A DNA stretch of 64,000 nucleotides, taken from Alphaproteobacteria bacterium. GTDB lineage: Bacteria; Pseudomonadota; Alphaproteobacteria; RF32; CAG-239. Of this stretch, positions 1-10,390 are shown piece by piece. Numbering within the stretch: position 1 is the first letter of the stretch; each line of letters opens with the position of its first letter. The DNA lies in contig SUUJ01000001.1 of NCBI GenBank assembly GCA_015062585.1, positions 136,736 through 200,735 of the forward strand, given 5' to 3'. The position numbers were made by a program, and so were the translations under genes. A model generated the notes under the pieces. That model saw only the letters and a program-made list of their open reading frames with translations. It was not told the origin of the DNA and searched no databases.

Positions 1-1084
1 TTGTAACAGATTTTTGCGCTCTTATATCATTTATGATTTTGCCCCAGTGAAATATCGGCATAATTGTTTCGATACTGTTGGAATACATATTAAAATCTTT
101 ATTGAAAATAGGCGAAAGAGTAGAGTTCTGATATCCTAAAAATGCTTCCAGCGAAAGAGCCGGCAACAGATTGCTGATTTTGTTACCGATTAGGGCGTTT
201 TGTGCAACAAGTTGTTGTTCCGAGGCCGTTACATCAGGACGGTTCCTGATAATATTTACCGGCAAATCATATAAAGCAGCCTTATCAAAAGAAAAGCTTT
301 TATTTAAAATGTCCGATTTTTCATCTTTTATATCAGAAGCCAATTCTCCGGTCAGAACGCTCAAAACATTTAAGTATTTGTTTTCATTCATTAAGAATTG
401 CGGTAACTGTTGCTTGGTCGATTTTAACAAACTTTCAGCCTGATTATAAACCAAAGTATCAACCAGTCCGGCATTATACTTATTTTTGATAGTATCAAAA
501 ATATGTTCCTGATTGGCAATATTTATAAGCGTTTCTTTTGCTAATTGCTGATATAATCGCCAGTTAAGATAAGCAATTGATATCTCGCTGATTAAAACTG
601 TCTTAACATTGTCAAAATCGGCACTGACCGAATCAAGCATGGCCATAGCACTTTCGCTCAAACGCCGTTTTCCGCCCCATATATCAATTTCCCACGAGGC
701 ATCAAGTCCCAATTGGTAATAATCTTGCTTTGTTGCCAAATCAGAAAATTTTGACGGATTTGATTTTACATATTCGCCATTTATATCAAAGCTTGGCAAT
801 AAATCGGCATTTGTCATATACAGATTATAGCGAGCCTGTTTCAATTTTTCTTTGGCAATATTGATGTTCGGGCTGTTTTTCAGCGCATTTTTAATCAATC
901 TGTCAAGTTTTTCATCTTCCAAAAACTTAAACCAATCAGCCGGAACGATTTTACCTGTTGAATTTGTAATTTTAAGATTTTGGGCAATTTGCTCATCGCT
1001 AAAGAACTCGTTTCGCTTATAATTCGGTCCTATTGCACAAGCGCTACAAAAAAGTATCAGTAAAAAGGGAAATAATTTATTCAT
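1..1084 (-). CDS. RND efflux outer membrane channel, NodT/TolC family lipoprotein (3' end cut by window edge)
   Basis: Absent from the ORF track because its stop lies beyond base 1, but the frame is open from the ATG at 1084 down to the edge (about 361 codons). The N-terminus is a short signal with a lipobox-like cysteine (LFCSAC) followed by AIGPNYKR, the usual beginning of NodT-type outer membrane factors (C-x-GP-x-Y-x-R). Further on there are the long helical stretches and the [11 protein letters not shown] motif typical of the family. It should form the outer membrane duct of the tripartite pump encoded by the two upstream genes. Its ATG overlaps the end of the RND permease gene by 8 bases, so the three genes form one operon. 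The substrate cannot be read from the sequence. Confidence 0.93.
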   Translation of the reverse strand, partial: MNKLFPFLLILFCSACAIGPNYKRNEFFSDEQIAQNLKITNSTGKIVPADWFKFLEDEKLDRLIKNALKNSPNINIAKEKLKQARYNLYMTNADLLPSFDINGEYVKSNPSKFSDLATKQDYYQLGLDASWEIDIWGGKRRLSESAMAMLDSVSADFDNVKTVLISEISIAYLNWRLYQQLAKETLINIANQEHIFDTIKNKYNAGLVDTLVYNQAESLLKSTKQQLPQFLMNENKYLNVLSVLTGELASDIKDEKSDILNKSFSFDKAALYDLPVNIIRNRPDVTASEQQLVAQNALIGNKISNLLPALSLEAFLGYQNSTLSPIFNKDFNMYSNSIETIMPIFHWGKIINDIRAQKSVT

Positions 1085-4000
1085 TTGCCTCATCCTTTTT
1101 GTTTTTGCCTTCTTTTAAGTGTTCAAACAGTGCAAAAAGAGCCGGAATAAAGACAATTCCCACGATTGTAGCACTAATCATACCAAAAAACACCGAAGAA
1201 CCGATAGCTATTTGACTTTGTGCGCCGGCGCCTGAGGCGACAATCATCGGAAACACTCCAAGTATAAAGGTCAGAGCAGTCATTAACACCGCTCGGAAGC
1301 GCTCATTTGCTCCCATAATGGCCGCATCAAAGATTGAGTAACCTTTTTCACGATATTCTTTATTAAACTCGACAATCAAGATTGCATTTTTCGCCGCCAA
1401 ACCGATAAGCATAATAAGCCCCAACTGAGCGTAGATACTTAACGGTTGCCCCATAAAGTGAAGTCCGACCAATGCACCCAAAATAGCAAAAACTACCGAA
1501 AACATAACGGCAAAAGCCAACATCCAACTTTCATACAATGCCACCAAAAACAGGTAGCAAAAAATCAAAGCCAGAGCGATAAGAATAACAGCCAAACCTT
1601 GCGCTTCTACTTCTTGCAAAGTAAGTCCGGTCCAAGCGGTCTTAAAAGTTTTTGGCAATACTTTATCCGATATTTCGACGATACTTTCAATTGCCGTTCC
1701 GCTACTTTTATTTTCGGCCACACCGCCGGTAACAGAGGCGGAAGAATAGGTGTTATAGCGATACAAAATCTTGGGTGATACTTCAATTCGATAATCGGCA
1801 ATATTTTTTACTCTGATCATATCGCCATTATTTGATTTAACATAAAGATTCATCACACTTTCAATGTTTTTTCGGCTGTTAAAATCAGCCTGAGCAATAA
1901 CTTTGTTAATTTGCCCGTCTAAAGTAATATTGTTGATATAGCTTGAGCCGAAATTATTGTTCAAAGCACTAAAAAGCGAAGAAACAGGAACATTAAGGCT
2001 TTCGGTTTTGGTGCGGTTAATATCCAAAAATATATGCGGAGTATCGGCGCGATATGTTGAAAAAGCATAAGCAATATTAGGATTTTCATTCAAAGCTTTG
2101 ATAAACAGGTTCAAGTTTTCAAACAATTGCTCTCCCGAGATATTGCCGTCCAACGCCAACAATTCAAAAGACAAGCCGTCAGAATTTCCCACTCCCGGAA
2201 TTGCCGGCGGAGCAAAAAAATCGATTTGAGCCGAATTGTCAGCCCCCAGCATTTTCATCAATTTTTGCGTGATTGCACCCGATGACAAAGACTTTTTCTT
2301 TCTTTTGCTCCAATTTTCAAGTCCGACCACACCCAAAGCCACATTTTCCCCGCCGCCACCGAGTATGGAATATCCGGCTACTCCGATAAAATATTTTACG
2401 CCCTCGGTTTTAAGCACCTTATCGGCAATATTGCTCAAAACATCGTTAGTTTTATTGATTGTGGCAATATTATCCAGTTGCACATTGGCAAAAATAATAC
2501 CTTGGTCTTCTTCGGGCAAAAATGAGGTCGGAGTAATATTAAACCCGATAACGCTTAGGACAATAGCGCCAATAACAACAATCGCGGTAAGTTTTATATT
2601 AGCGACAAAGATTTTCACAAATTCTAAATATTTTGCCTTAGCCTTATCAAGTAAAGCATTAAAGTTTTCAAAAAATTTGTGAGTTTTCGGCGCTTTATTA
2701 TCATTTAAGAAAATAGCGCAAAGTGACGGGCTTAAGGTTAGGGCGTTTACAGCCGAAAAAAACACCGAAGTAGCAATGGTCACGGCAAATTGCTGATATA
2801 TTTTTCCGGTAATACCGGCCATCAGGGCAACGGGAATAAATATTGCAAACAACACAAAGGTTGTAGCGATAATAGCCCCTGAAATATCTTTCATAGCCTT
2901 AATTGAGGCTGATTTAGCGTCGATTTTTTCTTCTTGGATAACATATTCGACGCGTTCGACCACAATAATTGCATCATCCACCACCAGTCCGATAGCCAAA
3001 ACAAGCGCAAACAAAGTCAAAATATTGATATCAAAGCCCAAAGCATATATAACGGCAAAAGTAGCAATCAGCGATACCGGAATGGTAATCAACGGAATGA
3101 GGGTAGTTTTTACTTTTTGCAAAAAAACATACACCACCAACACCACCAAAGAGAAAGTAATAATCAAAGTTTCGATAATTCCGGCGATTGAGGCTCTGAC
3201 AAAATCGGTCGAATCATAAGCCACTTCAAACAGCATATCGGCAGGAAAAGTTTTGCTCAGCTCGGCTATTTGTTTTTTGACATCATCCATAATATCCAAA
3301 GCGTTAGAGTTTGGCGTAGGGCTGAGCCCGATAATAACTGCCGGCGAATTATCAAAATGAGCACTCATATTATAAGTATCGGCACCCAGTTCGATACGCG
3401 CCACATCTTTCAACCGGACAATTCCGCCGTCATCAGCGGTAGTAATGATAATATTTTCAAACTCTTCGACCGAATCAAGCAATCCTTTGGCGGTCAAAGA
3501 AATCACCACCGGATTATTTTTCGGACTTGGGCTTGCGCCTATTGAACCGACCGAAGCTTCTATATTTTGGCTTTTGATAGCATTTACGATATCGGCCGAG
3601 CTCAAATTCAAAGCCGATATAGTCTCAGGTTTTAGCCAAATTCGCATAGAATTTTGCGGTCCGTAAATATCCACGCTTCCCATACCGGCAATTCTAAGCA
3701 AGGGATTTTTAATATTGTTATAAGCAAAGTTTGACAGATACAAACTGTCATAAGAGTTGTTAGGCGAGCGTAAAACGAGCATAGCCAACATATTTGCCGA
3801 CTGGCTCGAAATGTCGATACCCTCGCGTGTCACAATTTCCGGAAGTTGTGAATTAACCTGTTGCAAGCGGTTTTGTACCTTAACACGCGCCATATCGGGA
3901 TCGGTACCGACATTAAAAGTGATAGTCAGCTTGTAACTACCGTTATCATCGCTTGAAGACGACATATAAAGCATATCTTCGACGCCGTTTACCACATTTT

Positions 4001-4199
4001 CAATCGGTATAGCTACCGTATCGACCAAAACTTTAGCCGAAGCGCCGGGATAGGTTGCTTTTACAACAATTTGCGGAGGTGTAATATTCGGATACTGTGA
4101 AATCGGCAACACTGCGATTGCCAGCAAACCCAACAACACCAAAACAATTGAAACCACACCGGCAAAACGGGGCCTGTCAATAAAAATCTGAGAAAACAT
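1077..4199 (-). CDS. RND efflux permease, AcrB/HAE-1 family
   Basis: The 1040-residue product has the family's usual length and layout: an N-terminal membrane segment, two large periplasmic loops and two blocks of transmembrane helices. The paired aspartates of TM4 ([10 protein letters not shown]408-D409) and the lysine of TM10 (GLAAKNAIL, about K937) match the proton relay of AcrB (D407, D408, K940). It is an inner membrane drug/proton antiporter working with the adaptor gene just upstream and the outer membrane channel just downstream. Its start lies one base after the adaptor stop, and its end overlaps the channel start by 8 bases. No tetR- or marR-type regulator is visible in the window. 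Substrate range unknown. Confidence 0.97.
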   Translation of the reverse strand: MFSQIFIDRPRFAGVVSIVLVLLGLLAIAVLPISQYPNITPPQIVVKATYPGASAKVLVDTVAIPIENVVNGVEDMLYMSSSSDDNGSYKLTITFNVGTDPDMARVKVQNRLQQVNSQLPEIVTREGIDISSQSANMLAMLVLRSPNNSYDSLYLSNFAYNNIKNPLLRIAGMGSVDIYGPQNSMRIWLKPETISALNLSSADIVNAIKSQNIEASVGSIGASPSPKNNPVVISLTAKGLLDSVEEFENIIITTADDGGIVRLKDVARIELGADTYNMSAHFDNSPAVIIGLSPTPNSNALDIMDDVKKQIAELSKTFPADMLFEVAYDSTDFVRASIAGIIETLIITFSLVVLVVYVFLQKVKTTLIPLITIPVSLIATFAVIYALGFDINILTLFALVLAIGLVVDDAIIVVERVEYVIQEEKIDAKSASIKAMKDISGAIIATTFVLFAIFIPVALMAGITGKIYQQFAVTIATSVFFSAVNALTLSPSLCAIFLNDNKAPKTHKFFENFNALLDKAKAKYLEFVKIFVANIKLTAIVVIGAIVLSVIGFNITPTSFLPEEDQGIIFANVQLDNIATINKTNDVLSNIADKVLKTEGVKYFIGVAGYSILGGGGENVALGVVGLENWSKRKKKSLSSGAITQKLMKMLGADNSAQIDFFAPPAIPGVGNSDGLSFELLALDGNISGEQLFENLNLFIKALNENPNIAYAFSTYRADTPHIFLDINRTKTESLNVPVSSLFSALNNNFGSSYINNITLDGQINKVIAQADFNSRKNIESVMNLYVKSNNGDMIRVKNIADYRIEVSPKILYRYNTYSSASVTGGVAENKSSGTAIESIVEISDKVLPKTFKTAWTGLTLQEVEAQGLAVILIALALIFCYLFLVALYESWMLAFAVMFSVVFAILGALVGLHFMGQPLSIYAQLGLIMLIGLAAKNAILIVEFNKEYREKGYSIFDAAIMGANERFRAVLMTALTFILGVFPMIVASGAGAQSQIAIGSSVFFGMISATIVGIVFIPALFALFEHLKEGKNKKDEANE

Positions 4200-4200
4200 C

Positions 4201-5331
4201 TCACCTAGCCTCCGTCTTACTATCGATAATCTTGATTTTCAGTTTAGTTCCTGCGGTTATATTATCGACATTACCGACCACCAAAAAGTCATTTTTAGCA
4301 AAATCATTATCTGTTACATAATCATTATTATAATATCCGAGAATCTTAAGCTTTTCTTTTCGCAAGCTGTTATTTTTTATGACATAAACAAAAGCGCCGT
4401 CGTCAGCAAGCCTGACATATTTTCGATCAATTACAAAAACATCGGTCAGCTTTTTAGACACCGCGACCGTAACATACGAATTGGCCAACAGCACATTATC
4501 CGGATTTTCAAAATCGACAAATACGGCCAAAGAACTGGTCAATTTATTGATTTTGTTATCAAAATAGGCAAATTTTCCTTTGTTTTGATACCAAGAGTTG
4601 TCAGCCAGCTTTAATTTTATTTCATATTTGTCAGAATCCTGTGTCAAATTTGCAAAATTATTCAAAATATCTTTATCCGGTATGGCAAATTCCACTCGAA
4701 TGGGCGAGGTTTGAATAACATCAAAAAGTTTGGTTTGTCCGGCGCTGATAAAATCGCCTTTGGTTAGTCCGACAGCACCAACCAAGCCGTTAATCGAAGA
4801 TTGCAAAACGGTATAATCCAGAATAACTCTGGCTTTTTCCACTTCGGCCTTAGCTTGTTTCATTTTGGCCTCAGCAGATAAAAAAGAAGCTTTTGCATTA
4901 TCGATATCCGAGGCGGAAACGGCGTTTTTTCCGGCTTTTATAATGCGGTTATAATAGTTTTTTGCATTAAAATATTCGGCTTCGGCCATTTTAAGCGAAG
5001 CATTTGCCGCCTCAAAATCGGCCTTGTATTGTTTTTGGTCAATAAGGAGCAGATTGTCACCTTCATTAACTTTGTCGCCGCCTTTGACAAATATTTCATC
5101 AATATATCCCGAAACATTAGCCATAACTTCAAGCGAATTTATCGGAATTACATAACCGACATATTCATTACTTAAGTTTATATTTTGTTTAATCAGCGAC
5201 ATCACATCGACGCTAAGCGTTGGCGTGTCTTCGATTTTTGACAAAGCCTCCGGTTTGATAAAAAAACAAAAGAATAGGGCAAAGACAAGTATTAAAGCCA
5301 ATTTGTATTTTAATTTTATTGATTTAAGCAT
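4201..5331 (-). CDS. RND efflux periplasmic adaptor (membrane fusion protein, AcrA/HlyD type)
   Basis: The product bridges the RND permease and the outer membrane channel. An N-terminal hydrophobic anchor ([15 protein letters not shown]) is followed by a lipoyl-like half-motif ([20 protein letters not shown]), an alpha-helical hairpin rich in Ala, Lys and Glu, the second lipoyl half and a beta-barrel region ([11 protein letters not shown]). The ORF track opens at 5433, but the ATG at 5331 is preferred: it begins directly before the membrane anchor and has GAGG about 9 bases upstream. The track start would add 34 residues that look like untranslated DNA. Length from this start is 376 residues, normal for the family. 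First gene of the efflux operon. Confidence 0.93.
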   Translation of the reverse strand: MLKSIKLKYKLALILVFALFFCFFIKPEALSKIEDTPTLSVDVMSLIKQNINLSNEYVGYVIPINSLEVMANVSGYIDEIFVKGGDKVNEGDNLLLIDQKQYKADFEAANASLKMAEAEYFNAKNYYNRIIKAGKNAVSASDIDNAKASFLSAEAKMKQAKAEVEKARVILDYTVLQSSINGLVGAVGLTKGDFISAGQTKLFDVIQTSPIRVEFAIPDKDILNNFANLTQDSDKYEIKLKLADNSWYQNKGKFAYFDNKINKLTSSLAVFVDFENPDNVLLANSYVTVAVSKKLTDVFVIDRKYVRLADDGAFVYVIKNNSLRKEKLKILGYYNNDYVTDNDFAKNDFLVVGNVDNITAGTKLKIKIIDSKTEAR

Positions 5332-5431
5332 AAATATCAGCCTCATATAAAAAATGATACAAATTATTAAATAGTAGTGATATTTAAAATTTAAATGACC
5401 GCGAACGGCACAAAAACAACAATTTGATTGC

Positions 5432-5464
5432 AAAAAAACACCCCTGAAAAATTCAGGGGTGTTT
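5432..5464 (-). terminator. Rho-independent terminator of the secreted-protein operon
   Basis: A perfect inverted repeat AACACCCCTGAA / TTCAGGGGTGTT is followed on the minus strand by a run of seven T. It lies just after the stop of the 5479-6498 gene and separates that operon from the efflux operon. Confidence 0.9.
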
Positions 5465-5478
5465 GGTAATATACAAGC

Positions 5479-6498
5479 TTAGCTATTGGTTTCAAGACCT
5501 AGTTCTCGGCAGGCCCCTTTTATTGCTTCATACTCAACAGCAGCGCTTAAATCTGTACAGGCACCCAAACGACTTGTAGTACTGCAAACAGTACAAAGGT
5601 CATTAAATCCGCCGCCACCTCCTGATCCGTTAGAACCTGATCCGCTAGAACCTGATCCGCTGGAACCTGATCCGCTGGAACCTGATCCGACAGTAGTTGT
5701 TATACCATTATCACCGGTTATATTCTTCAATTCACATCGCAAACCATCAGCAGAAAGTTCAAATTCTCCCAAACAACTGTCACAGTTGTCTCCTGTTCTT
5801 CCTCCCGTACATACGCATTTATTAAGCATCGAAAAATATATTTTCCCATCACCGCAATTGCACAATCCTCCTTCGCCGCGTGTCGCACCGTCAGGACATT
5901 TAGGCTGACAGGCACCGCTAACTAACTCCGTTCCTTCTGGACATTTTTCAGGCTCTCTTATTGCAGAATTTTCAGGCTTTGAACAGAAGTAATAATTGCT
6001 ATCAAAAGGACAAGGCAAAGCAATTCGTCCTTCACATTTCTCAAGATCATCTACTGTGAAACCCAATTTTACACAATCGGTTGAAGTAGTATCACAATCG
6101 AAAGGAGTAGACACGATGTCATCTGCTTCATCATTTTCATCACCACTGTCATCAGCTGTAGTAGTAGGTGTGTCTTCTTCTGGTGTTTCACCGGTATCTT
6201 CGGTTGTTTCGGTACCACCGGTATCATCTGTTTCACCTGTATCACCTGTTTCACCGGTATCGCCGGTGTCTCCGGTATCACCGGAACCGTTAGTAACACC
6301 AAAATAACAATCTTCTACAGTAGGATCACAAGCATCCCCGGCATCTTTTTGTTCAGTTTCTACCAAATTAAAATCTCCAGTGCCATATCCGGATTCACCG
6401 GTTTGCGTAGGTCCAGGAATATTCAACTCCACGGAGTAAGCCGGTTGAACATATAAGCCAAACAAAGCTATTGTTGTAATTAAAAGTATCTTTTTCAT
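5479..6498 (-). CDS. Secreted cysteine-rich protein with Gly-Asp-Thr and Gly-Ser repeats
   Basis: Family not recognised. The 339-residue product has a clear signal peptide (MKKILLITTIALFGLYVQPAYS). Then follow an acidic low-complexity stretch of GDT/GET repeats (about residues 73-100) leading into Thr/Glu/Asp-rich sequence, a cysteine-rich middle with EGF-like spacing (CNCGDGKIYF, CVCTGGRTGDNCDSC), a tract of SGSGS repeats (about 272-290) and a C-terminal segment with four cysteines. The motif CPFDSNYYFC resembles CPYDDKKVFC in the large neighbouring gene, which links the two proteins. An extracytoplasmic, disulfide-bonded location is inferred from the signal peptide and the cysteines. The gene starts 12 bases after the large gene, with its own AGGAG, so they are co-transcribed. 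Both repeat tracts have many near-identical codons and may vary in length between strains. Confidence 0.8.
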   Translation of the reverse strand: MKKILLITTIALFGLYVQPAYSVELNIPGPTQTGESGYGTGDFNLVETEQKDAGDACDPTVEDCYFGVTNGSGDTGDTGDTGETGDTGETDDTGGTETTEDTGETPEEDTPTTTADDSGDENDEADDIVSTPFDCDTTSTDCVKLGFTVDDLEKCEGRIALPCPFDSNYYFCSKPENSAIREPEKCPEGTELVSGACQPKCPDGATRGEGGLCNCGDGKIYFSMLNKCVCTGGRTGDNCDSCLGEFELSADGLRCELKNITGDNGITTTVGSGSSGSGSSGSGSSGSGSNGSGGGGGFNDLCTVCSTTSRLGACTDLSAAVEYEAIKGACRELGLETNS

Positions 6499-6510
6499 CG
6501 CCTTTCTCCT

Positions 6511-9500
6511 TTATTTATTTAAAACCGGTGCTTGACAAAACGAACTGTTAATGCAAGTCGAATATATATCAAAAGCATCTCCATCTTCATCAAGACACTC
6601 GGAAAGGATTGCACGAGCATCTTCGTCTTCCGCTGTGTAATGTCTGAAGGTATCAAGAGATATAACTGTACCATCAACATATATACCATCGTCTATAAAT
6701 ATACATTTAGCATCAGCAAATTCATTGGCTATGATAGACGCTTGTGTGCTATCGGGAAGAGCTAAAAAGAGATTATTCGCATCACATGTTGCCTTGGCAT
6801 TGTAATAACTCTGTAACGGAATATCATTATTTCTCGGTTCATACATGCTGGAGCTTGTTATAACATTACTAGGACACTTGCTACTATCAGTATCAACAAC
6901 AAAATATTCATTCTCATAATCAGTACAAGTCATTGTTAAACCATCGTAATATTGTCCTGTTTGACAATTCCAACCATCATAACAAACATTATTCATGTAT
7001 GTTTGTCCTTCGGAACAAACTGCAAGAGAGTGTGTATTATATATAACTGCTCTTACCTTCATCATATCGTTAGTTCCTGATTCATTAGATATGCAACGTT
7101 CAAAGTTAACAGTTTGCCCTGTTACTCCTCCTGTAGGATTAGCTGCACTAACATCAGAGTTTGAATAATTGCCCACAACCATTGCTGTACCAACCAGTAA
7201 ACCATCTTGTGCATAGTGACATGTATTGTACTTATTTTTAATCTTTTTATTCACAAAATCATATTCATTCAGGTTTAATGCTTTTGTTTTAACATTTGAA
7301 GCCAAACCGCTTATAGCATTACCTAATGTTGTTCCTATAGATGTACTAGGTGTTTGATTCAAATCAACAAGTTTTAATTTCATTGAACCCTGCTTAATGT
7401 CAGAAACAGACAATACAAAATAGTCTTGTTGATCTGTTGTACAGTACTGACTTTCGCCATCATAGTACATTCCGGCAGCACAAATCGGCTCGCAACTATA
7501 ACAACTTAAGTTTGTTCCTGTTGGAGTTACAACATCACAGCTCTTTTGTGCTAATGGTTTAGTGGTATGGTAATTTAAAGTTTCACAAGTTACTTTTTTA
7601 CAGTTATTATAACAGTGTAAACCATCTACTTCCACAGGATCACACTGATATCCGTCAGACTGTACGGTATAATAACCATAATCACCACAAGTCGATTGGT
7701 GACAGTTTGTGAAGCAGTTCACACCTTCAACGGTTTGCACAGTATCACAAGTTTGTCCGGCCGGAGTTGAAGATTCCCAACCTTTGGCAGTACAAGCATC
7801 ATTAGCATAGATTTGTGCCGGGAAGGTCTTTTTACAAATTATACCTTTATCACTGGTTCCAGTACTATTAGATGAACCTCCAATTGTAAGAAAAACACCA
7901 TCCGCAGCAAGCCAATCTACTTCGGCGCTCGAGCCTGCAAAGTTCGGATCATGATCCAACGGGTAAGTGCCAAATTTATTATAAACCATTTCCAAATGAC
8001 TTATAGACAACAAGTCGTGATCAAATCCGCTTGCTTCACACTTTTCACGAGCTGTGGCTTGCATTTCAGCATGACTCTTACATGTTACCGGAACATTAGA
8101 TCCGTCACTGCATTCACTTCCTTTTAATACAAAGCCTTTTTGATCCCATACAGCTGTTTCCAGAATCTTACCATGAGCAGTACTATGAACACCAACTACA
8201 TAGTATCCACCAGAACCTTCTATTTTGCTACATTTGTTTTGGACGTCATTGTAAAAGTCGCCAACTTCACAATCATCGGGCACATCATATATTGAACAAA
8301 ATACTTTTTTGTCGTCATATGGGCAACGAATGAATTCAAAACCATAGTATTGGCAAGCTGATTCTGTCATCCTATAACCCAATTCTTCACATGTCGGCAA
8401 AGAAATACAAGGAACATCATCAGCAACAGGATTAGAACTGTTTCTCCAATTACCCCATGCTGTGTTTTTGTCACATATAGGAGTTCCATTCGTAGGTATT
8501 ATGCAACCGACTTTTTTGCGACAAGTCAAATAATCGTAACATGTATCTCCCGAAGGACAACCGTTTTCGCCATCGCCATCAGTCATAAGCGTCATAACAG
8601 ATGAAACCTCGTATATATATCTGCTATCAGCACCCGCAACTCTGTGAGTATCATATATATCAGTGTAGAGTCCATTCTCATTAGGTCCGTCATGGTACAC
8701 TTCATAGCCGTCTGCACAGCCGGACACCTTGATTGCTCTCACATCTTCACTCTTGTCAGTAACACCAGAGTGCTTAAATGCAGAAAGTTGATTGGTATCA
8801 CCATATAACATAGGATCTAAACAATAGTTGCCTTTACTGTCACGGCGTCCATGTACAAATGATAAAACATACGGACAGCTATAATGTATTTTGACATTAT
8901 TTTCATCATCAAAACCATTCCCTCTATCCGTACCGGTTAACATACAATCGGTGTTATCACCGGAATCATAACATCTGTCATCATCATCTTTACATGTACC
9001 ATTGAAATAGTAGTAGTTAAACGATTGAAAACGTTCAGCTTTCTTTGATTCATAATTTGCACAAACACTGGAAGGCTGAGATGTTTTTATGGCATTACCA
9101 TAAACAACCCTCTTACCGGTGGCATCATACATAAAACCTGTGAGGCCAGCATCAGAAACACATCCTAAAAGATTACTTTTGTTCTTAAAACTACCAAAAT
9201 TTTTCAAACCGGCAAAAGCCCAGTTAAAGTATACTTTGTACGAAATCGGATCGTTTTTGAAGAACACAGAATGCTGATAACTTGAACTATTTGAAGTTGC
9301 AATAACCTTTGATATATCATCAGAATTTAGTGTATAATGTGATGCACGACATTTCAACTTATCAAGGGCGTAACAAGTTTTAGATTTTCCAACACCATTC
9401 AAAACATTAACAGTTCCTTCTCCTGACGCATCAAAAATTAATGTTACCGCGCCCATATCAGTAGCATTATCAGGATTACATTCGATATCGGAGACATAGA

Positions 9501-9936
9501 TAGTATTATCCTTAGGATCCTTACACGTCTTAGCACCATCAGCAACTTTGAAGTAAGAATTAGCATTTACATCAGCTTCTTTATAAGGGAATTTGGAAGT
9601 ATCACATATACAATCATAATAACAATTAGCTTTGGCGGTACCCTCGGAAGTAGTTTCATTACCATCACCATCAATTTCTTTAGTTTTGATAGTAACGGTT
9701 TGAGACTTACAAGAAAGATTAGGATCAGGTTTCACTCTAAACCAATCATCACCTTGCGATTTACAAATAGCGTCAGCGTCTTTGTTATAGAGGTTGTCTT
9801 CACTATCACCATCACGACGAGAGCCAAAGAGCAAAGAGTAAGCAATATCGTTAAGTCCGGTAATGGCAGCAAAAGCAGGAGAGACACAAGAAAAGAAGAA
9901 TGAAACGAAGAAGAAGGAAAGTAAATATTTTTTCAT
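6511..9936 (-). CDS. Large secreted cysteine-rich repeat protein
   Basis: Family not recognised. The start at 9936 is preferred over the track start (9975) because AGGAGA lies 5 bases upstream and it begins the signal peptide (MKKYLLSFFFVSFFFSCVSPAFA); this gives 1141 residues. In track numbering, three copies of C-x2-G-x-[FY]Y-[DN]-[GD]-x5-C followed by a Y[FY]V strand occur near residues 569, 832 and 1004. A roughly 35-residue Cys repeat (GYYTVQSDGYQCDP, then CYNNC) occurs three times in tandem at about 728-828. Segments around 630-720 and 1030-1140 have the A-x-C-x-G-x2-L-x-S/P pattern that could be a C-type-lectin-like or related fold, but this is a guess. Dozens of cysteines imply an oxidised, exported protein; surface adhesin or matrix roles are possible. 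First gene of a two-gene operon with the smaller Cys-rich protein. Confidence 0.82.
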   Translation of the reverse strand: MKKYLLSFFFVSFFFSCVSPAFAAITGLNDIAYSLLFGSRRDGDSEDNLYNKDADAICKSQGDDWFRVKPDPNLSCKSQTVTIKTKEIDGDGNETTSEGTAKANCYYDCICDTSKFPYKEADVNANSYFKVADGAKTCKDPKDNTIYVSDIECNPDNATDMGAVTLIFDASGEGTVNVLNGVGKSKTCYALDKLKCRASHYTLNSDDISKVIATSNSSSYQHSVFFKNDPISYKVYFNWAFAGLKNFGSFKNKSNLLGCVSDAGLTGFMYDATGKRVVYGNAIKTSQPSSVCANYESKKAERFQSFNYYYFNGTCKDDDDRCYDSGDNTDCMLTGTDRGNGFDDENNVKIHYSCPYVLSFVHGRRDSKGNYCLDPMLYGDTNQLSAFKHSGVTDKSEDVRAIKVSGCADGYEVYHDGPNENGLYTDIYDTHRVAGADSRYIYEVSSVMTLMTDGDGENGCPSGDTCYDYLTCRKKVGCIIPTNGTPICDKNTAWGNWRNSSNPVADDVPCISLPTCEELGYRMTESACQYYGFEFIRCPYDDKKVFCSIYDVPDDCEVGDFYNDVQNKCSKIEGSGGYYVVGVHSTAHGKILETAVWDQKGFVLKGSECSDGSNVPVTCKSHAEMQATAREKCEASGFDHDLLSISHLEMVYNKFGTYPLDHDPNFAGSSAEVDWLAADGVFLTIGGSSNSTGTSDKGIICKKTFPAQIYANDACTAKGWESSTPAGQTCDTVQTVEGVNCFTNCHQSTCGDYGYYTVQSDGYQCDPVEVDGLHCYNNCKKVTCETLNYHTTKPLAQKSCDVVTPTGTNLSCYSCEPICAAGMYYDGESQYCTTDQQDYFVLSVSDIKQGSMKLKLVDLNQTPSTSIGTTLGNAISGLASNVKTKALNLNEYDFVNKKIKNKYNTCHYAQDGLLVGTAMVVGNYSNSDVSAANPTGGVTGQTVNFERCISNESGTNDMMKVRAVIYNTHSLAVCSEGQTYMNNVCYDGWNCQTGQYYDGLTMTCTDYENEYFVVDTDSSKCPSNVITSSSMYEPRNNDIPLQSYYNAKATCDANNLFLALPDSTQASIIANEFADAKCIFIDDGIYVDGTVISLDTFRHYTAEDEDARAILSECLDEDGDAFDIYSTCINSSFCQAPVLNK

Positions 9937-10013
9937 GACTGTTCTCCTAAAAAAGAGTAAAAACCTGTGATACAAAGCAGTTTACCACGCAGGCAAACTA
10001 CTAATTTTATTTT

Positions 10014-10042
10014 ATTTTAACACAATTTTAAAATAAAAGCAA
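10014..10042 (-). promoter_or_regulatory. Sigma-70-like promoter of the secreted Cys-rich operon
   Basis: On the minus strand TTGCTT and TAAAAT are separated by exactly 17 bases, about 80 bases before the ATG at 9936. Predicted by eye only. Confidence 0.6.
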
Positions 10043-10056
10043 TAACTCCAACCTCG

Positions 10057-10084
10057 TTATACAACGCAAAAACGCGTTGTATAA
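10057..10084. promoter_or_regulatory. Perfect 11-bp palindrome upstream of the Cys-rich operon promoter (possible operator)
   Basis: TTATACAACGC and GCGTTGTATAA flank a 6-base AAAAAC spacer. The element ends 14 bases upstream of the predicted -35 box, where an activator or other regulator would bind. It has no T-tract, so it is not an obvious terminator. The protein that would bind is unknown. Confidence 0.5.
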
Positions 10085-10110
10085 TACATTGATTTTACAT
10101 AATATTTTTA

Positions 10111-10134
10111 TTGTAACAAAAATTGTAACAAAAA
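10111..10134 (+). repeat. Tandem 12-bp direct repeat
   Basis: TTGTAACAAAAA occurs twice head to tail, upstream of the palindrome and promoter of the Cys-rich operon. It could be part of the same control region or a chance AT-rich duplication. Confidence 0.5.
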
Positions 10135-10173
10135 GTTAGCAATTATTAACAAGAAAAATAAGAAGCAAAACAA

Positions 10174-10222
10174 AGAAGATTCCTAGACGCACGGACGCAA
10201 ATGCGCCGAGCGAGGAATGACA
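10174..10222 (+). repeat. Dispersed palindromic repeat, copy 1
   Basis: The unit begins GAAGATTCCTAGACG and ends CGAGCGAGGAATGACA, so its outer ends (GATTCC and GGAATG) are inverted copies of each other. A near-identical copy lies at 54033-54079 and divergent ones follow in this intergenic region. No ORF or terminator explains it. The 18-base block AATGACATTATGTATTCA right after it recurs after copy 4. Confidence 0.8.
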
Positions 10223-10276
10223 TTATGTATTCACTAAAAGGCGATGACACTTTTAAATTAAAGAAACAAGAACAAA

Positions 10277-10320
10277 GTCATCCCTCGATTGCGTTGAGCA
10301 ATCGTCTAGGGATCTTCCTT
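10277..10320 (-). repeat. Dispersed palindromic repeat, copy 2 (inverted)
   Basis: Read on the minus strand it starts GAAGATCCCTAGACG and ends CGAGGGATGAC, matching copy 1 at both ends. Its centre is a perfect hairpin, CGATTGC / GCAATCG, that differs from the centre of copy 1. Conserved ends with a variable stem are characteristic of mobile palindromic repeats. Confidence 0.75.
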
Positions 10321-10337
10321 GTTTTTAAGAATAATTT

Positions 10338-10384
10338 GAAGATGCCAAGTCTCGCTACACTAAAGTTTCGCTCAAGGCATGACA
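10338..10384 (+). repeat. Dispersed palindromic repeat, copy 3 (divergent)
   Basis: It has the same frame of ends, GAAGATGCCAAG at the left and CAAGGCATGACA at the right, around a different core. Both ends carry the compensating change T/A to G/C (GATTCC to GATGCC, GGAATG to GGCATG), which preserves pairing and suggests the folded form matters. Confidence 0.65.
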
Positions 10385-10390
10385 TATTTT

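Noticed and set aside
2236-3666. Several plus-strand ORFs opposite the RND permease
   Set aside because: Shadows of a well-conserved gene on the other strand, without starts or domains.
5486-6307. Plus-strand ORFs (140 and 103 residues) with EPDPL and SPVSPV repeats
   Set aside because: Antisense reading of the GSGSS and GDT repeat tracts of the secreted gene.
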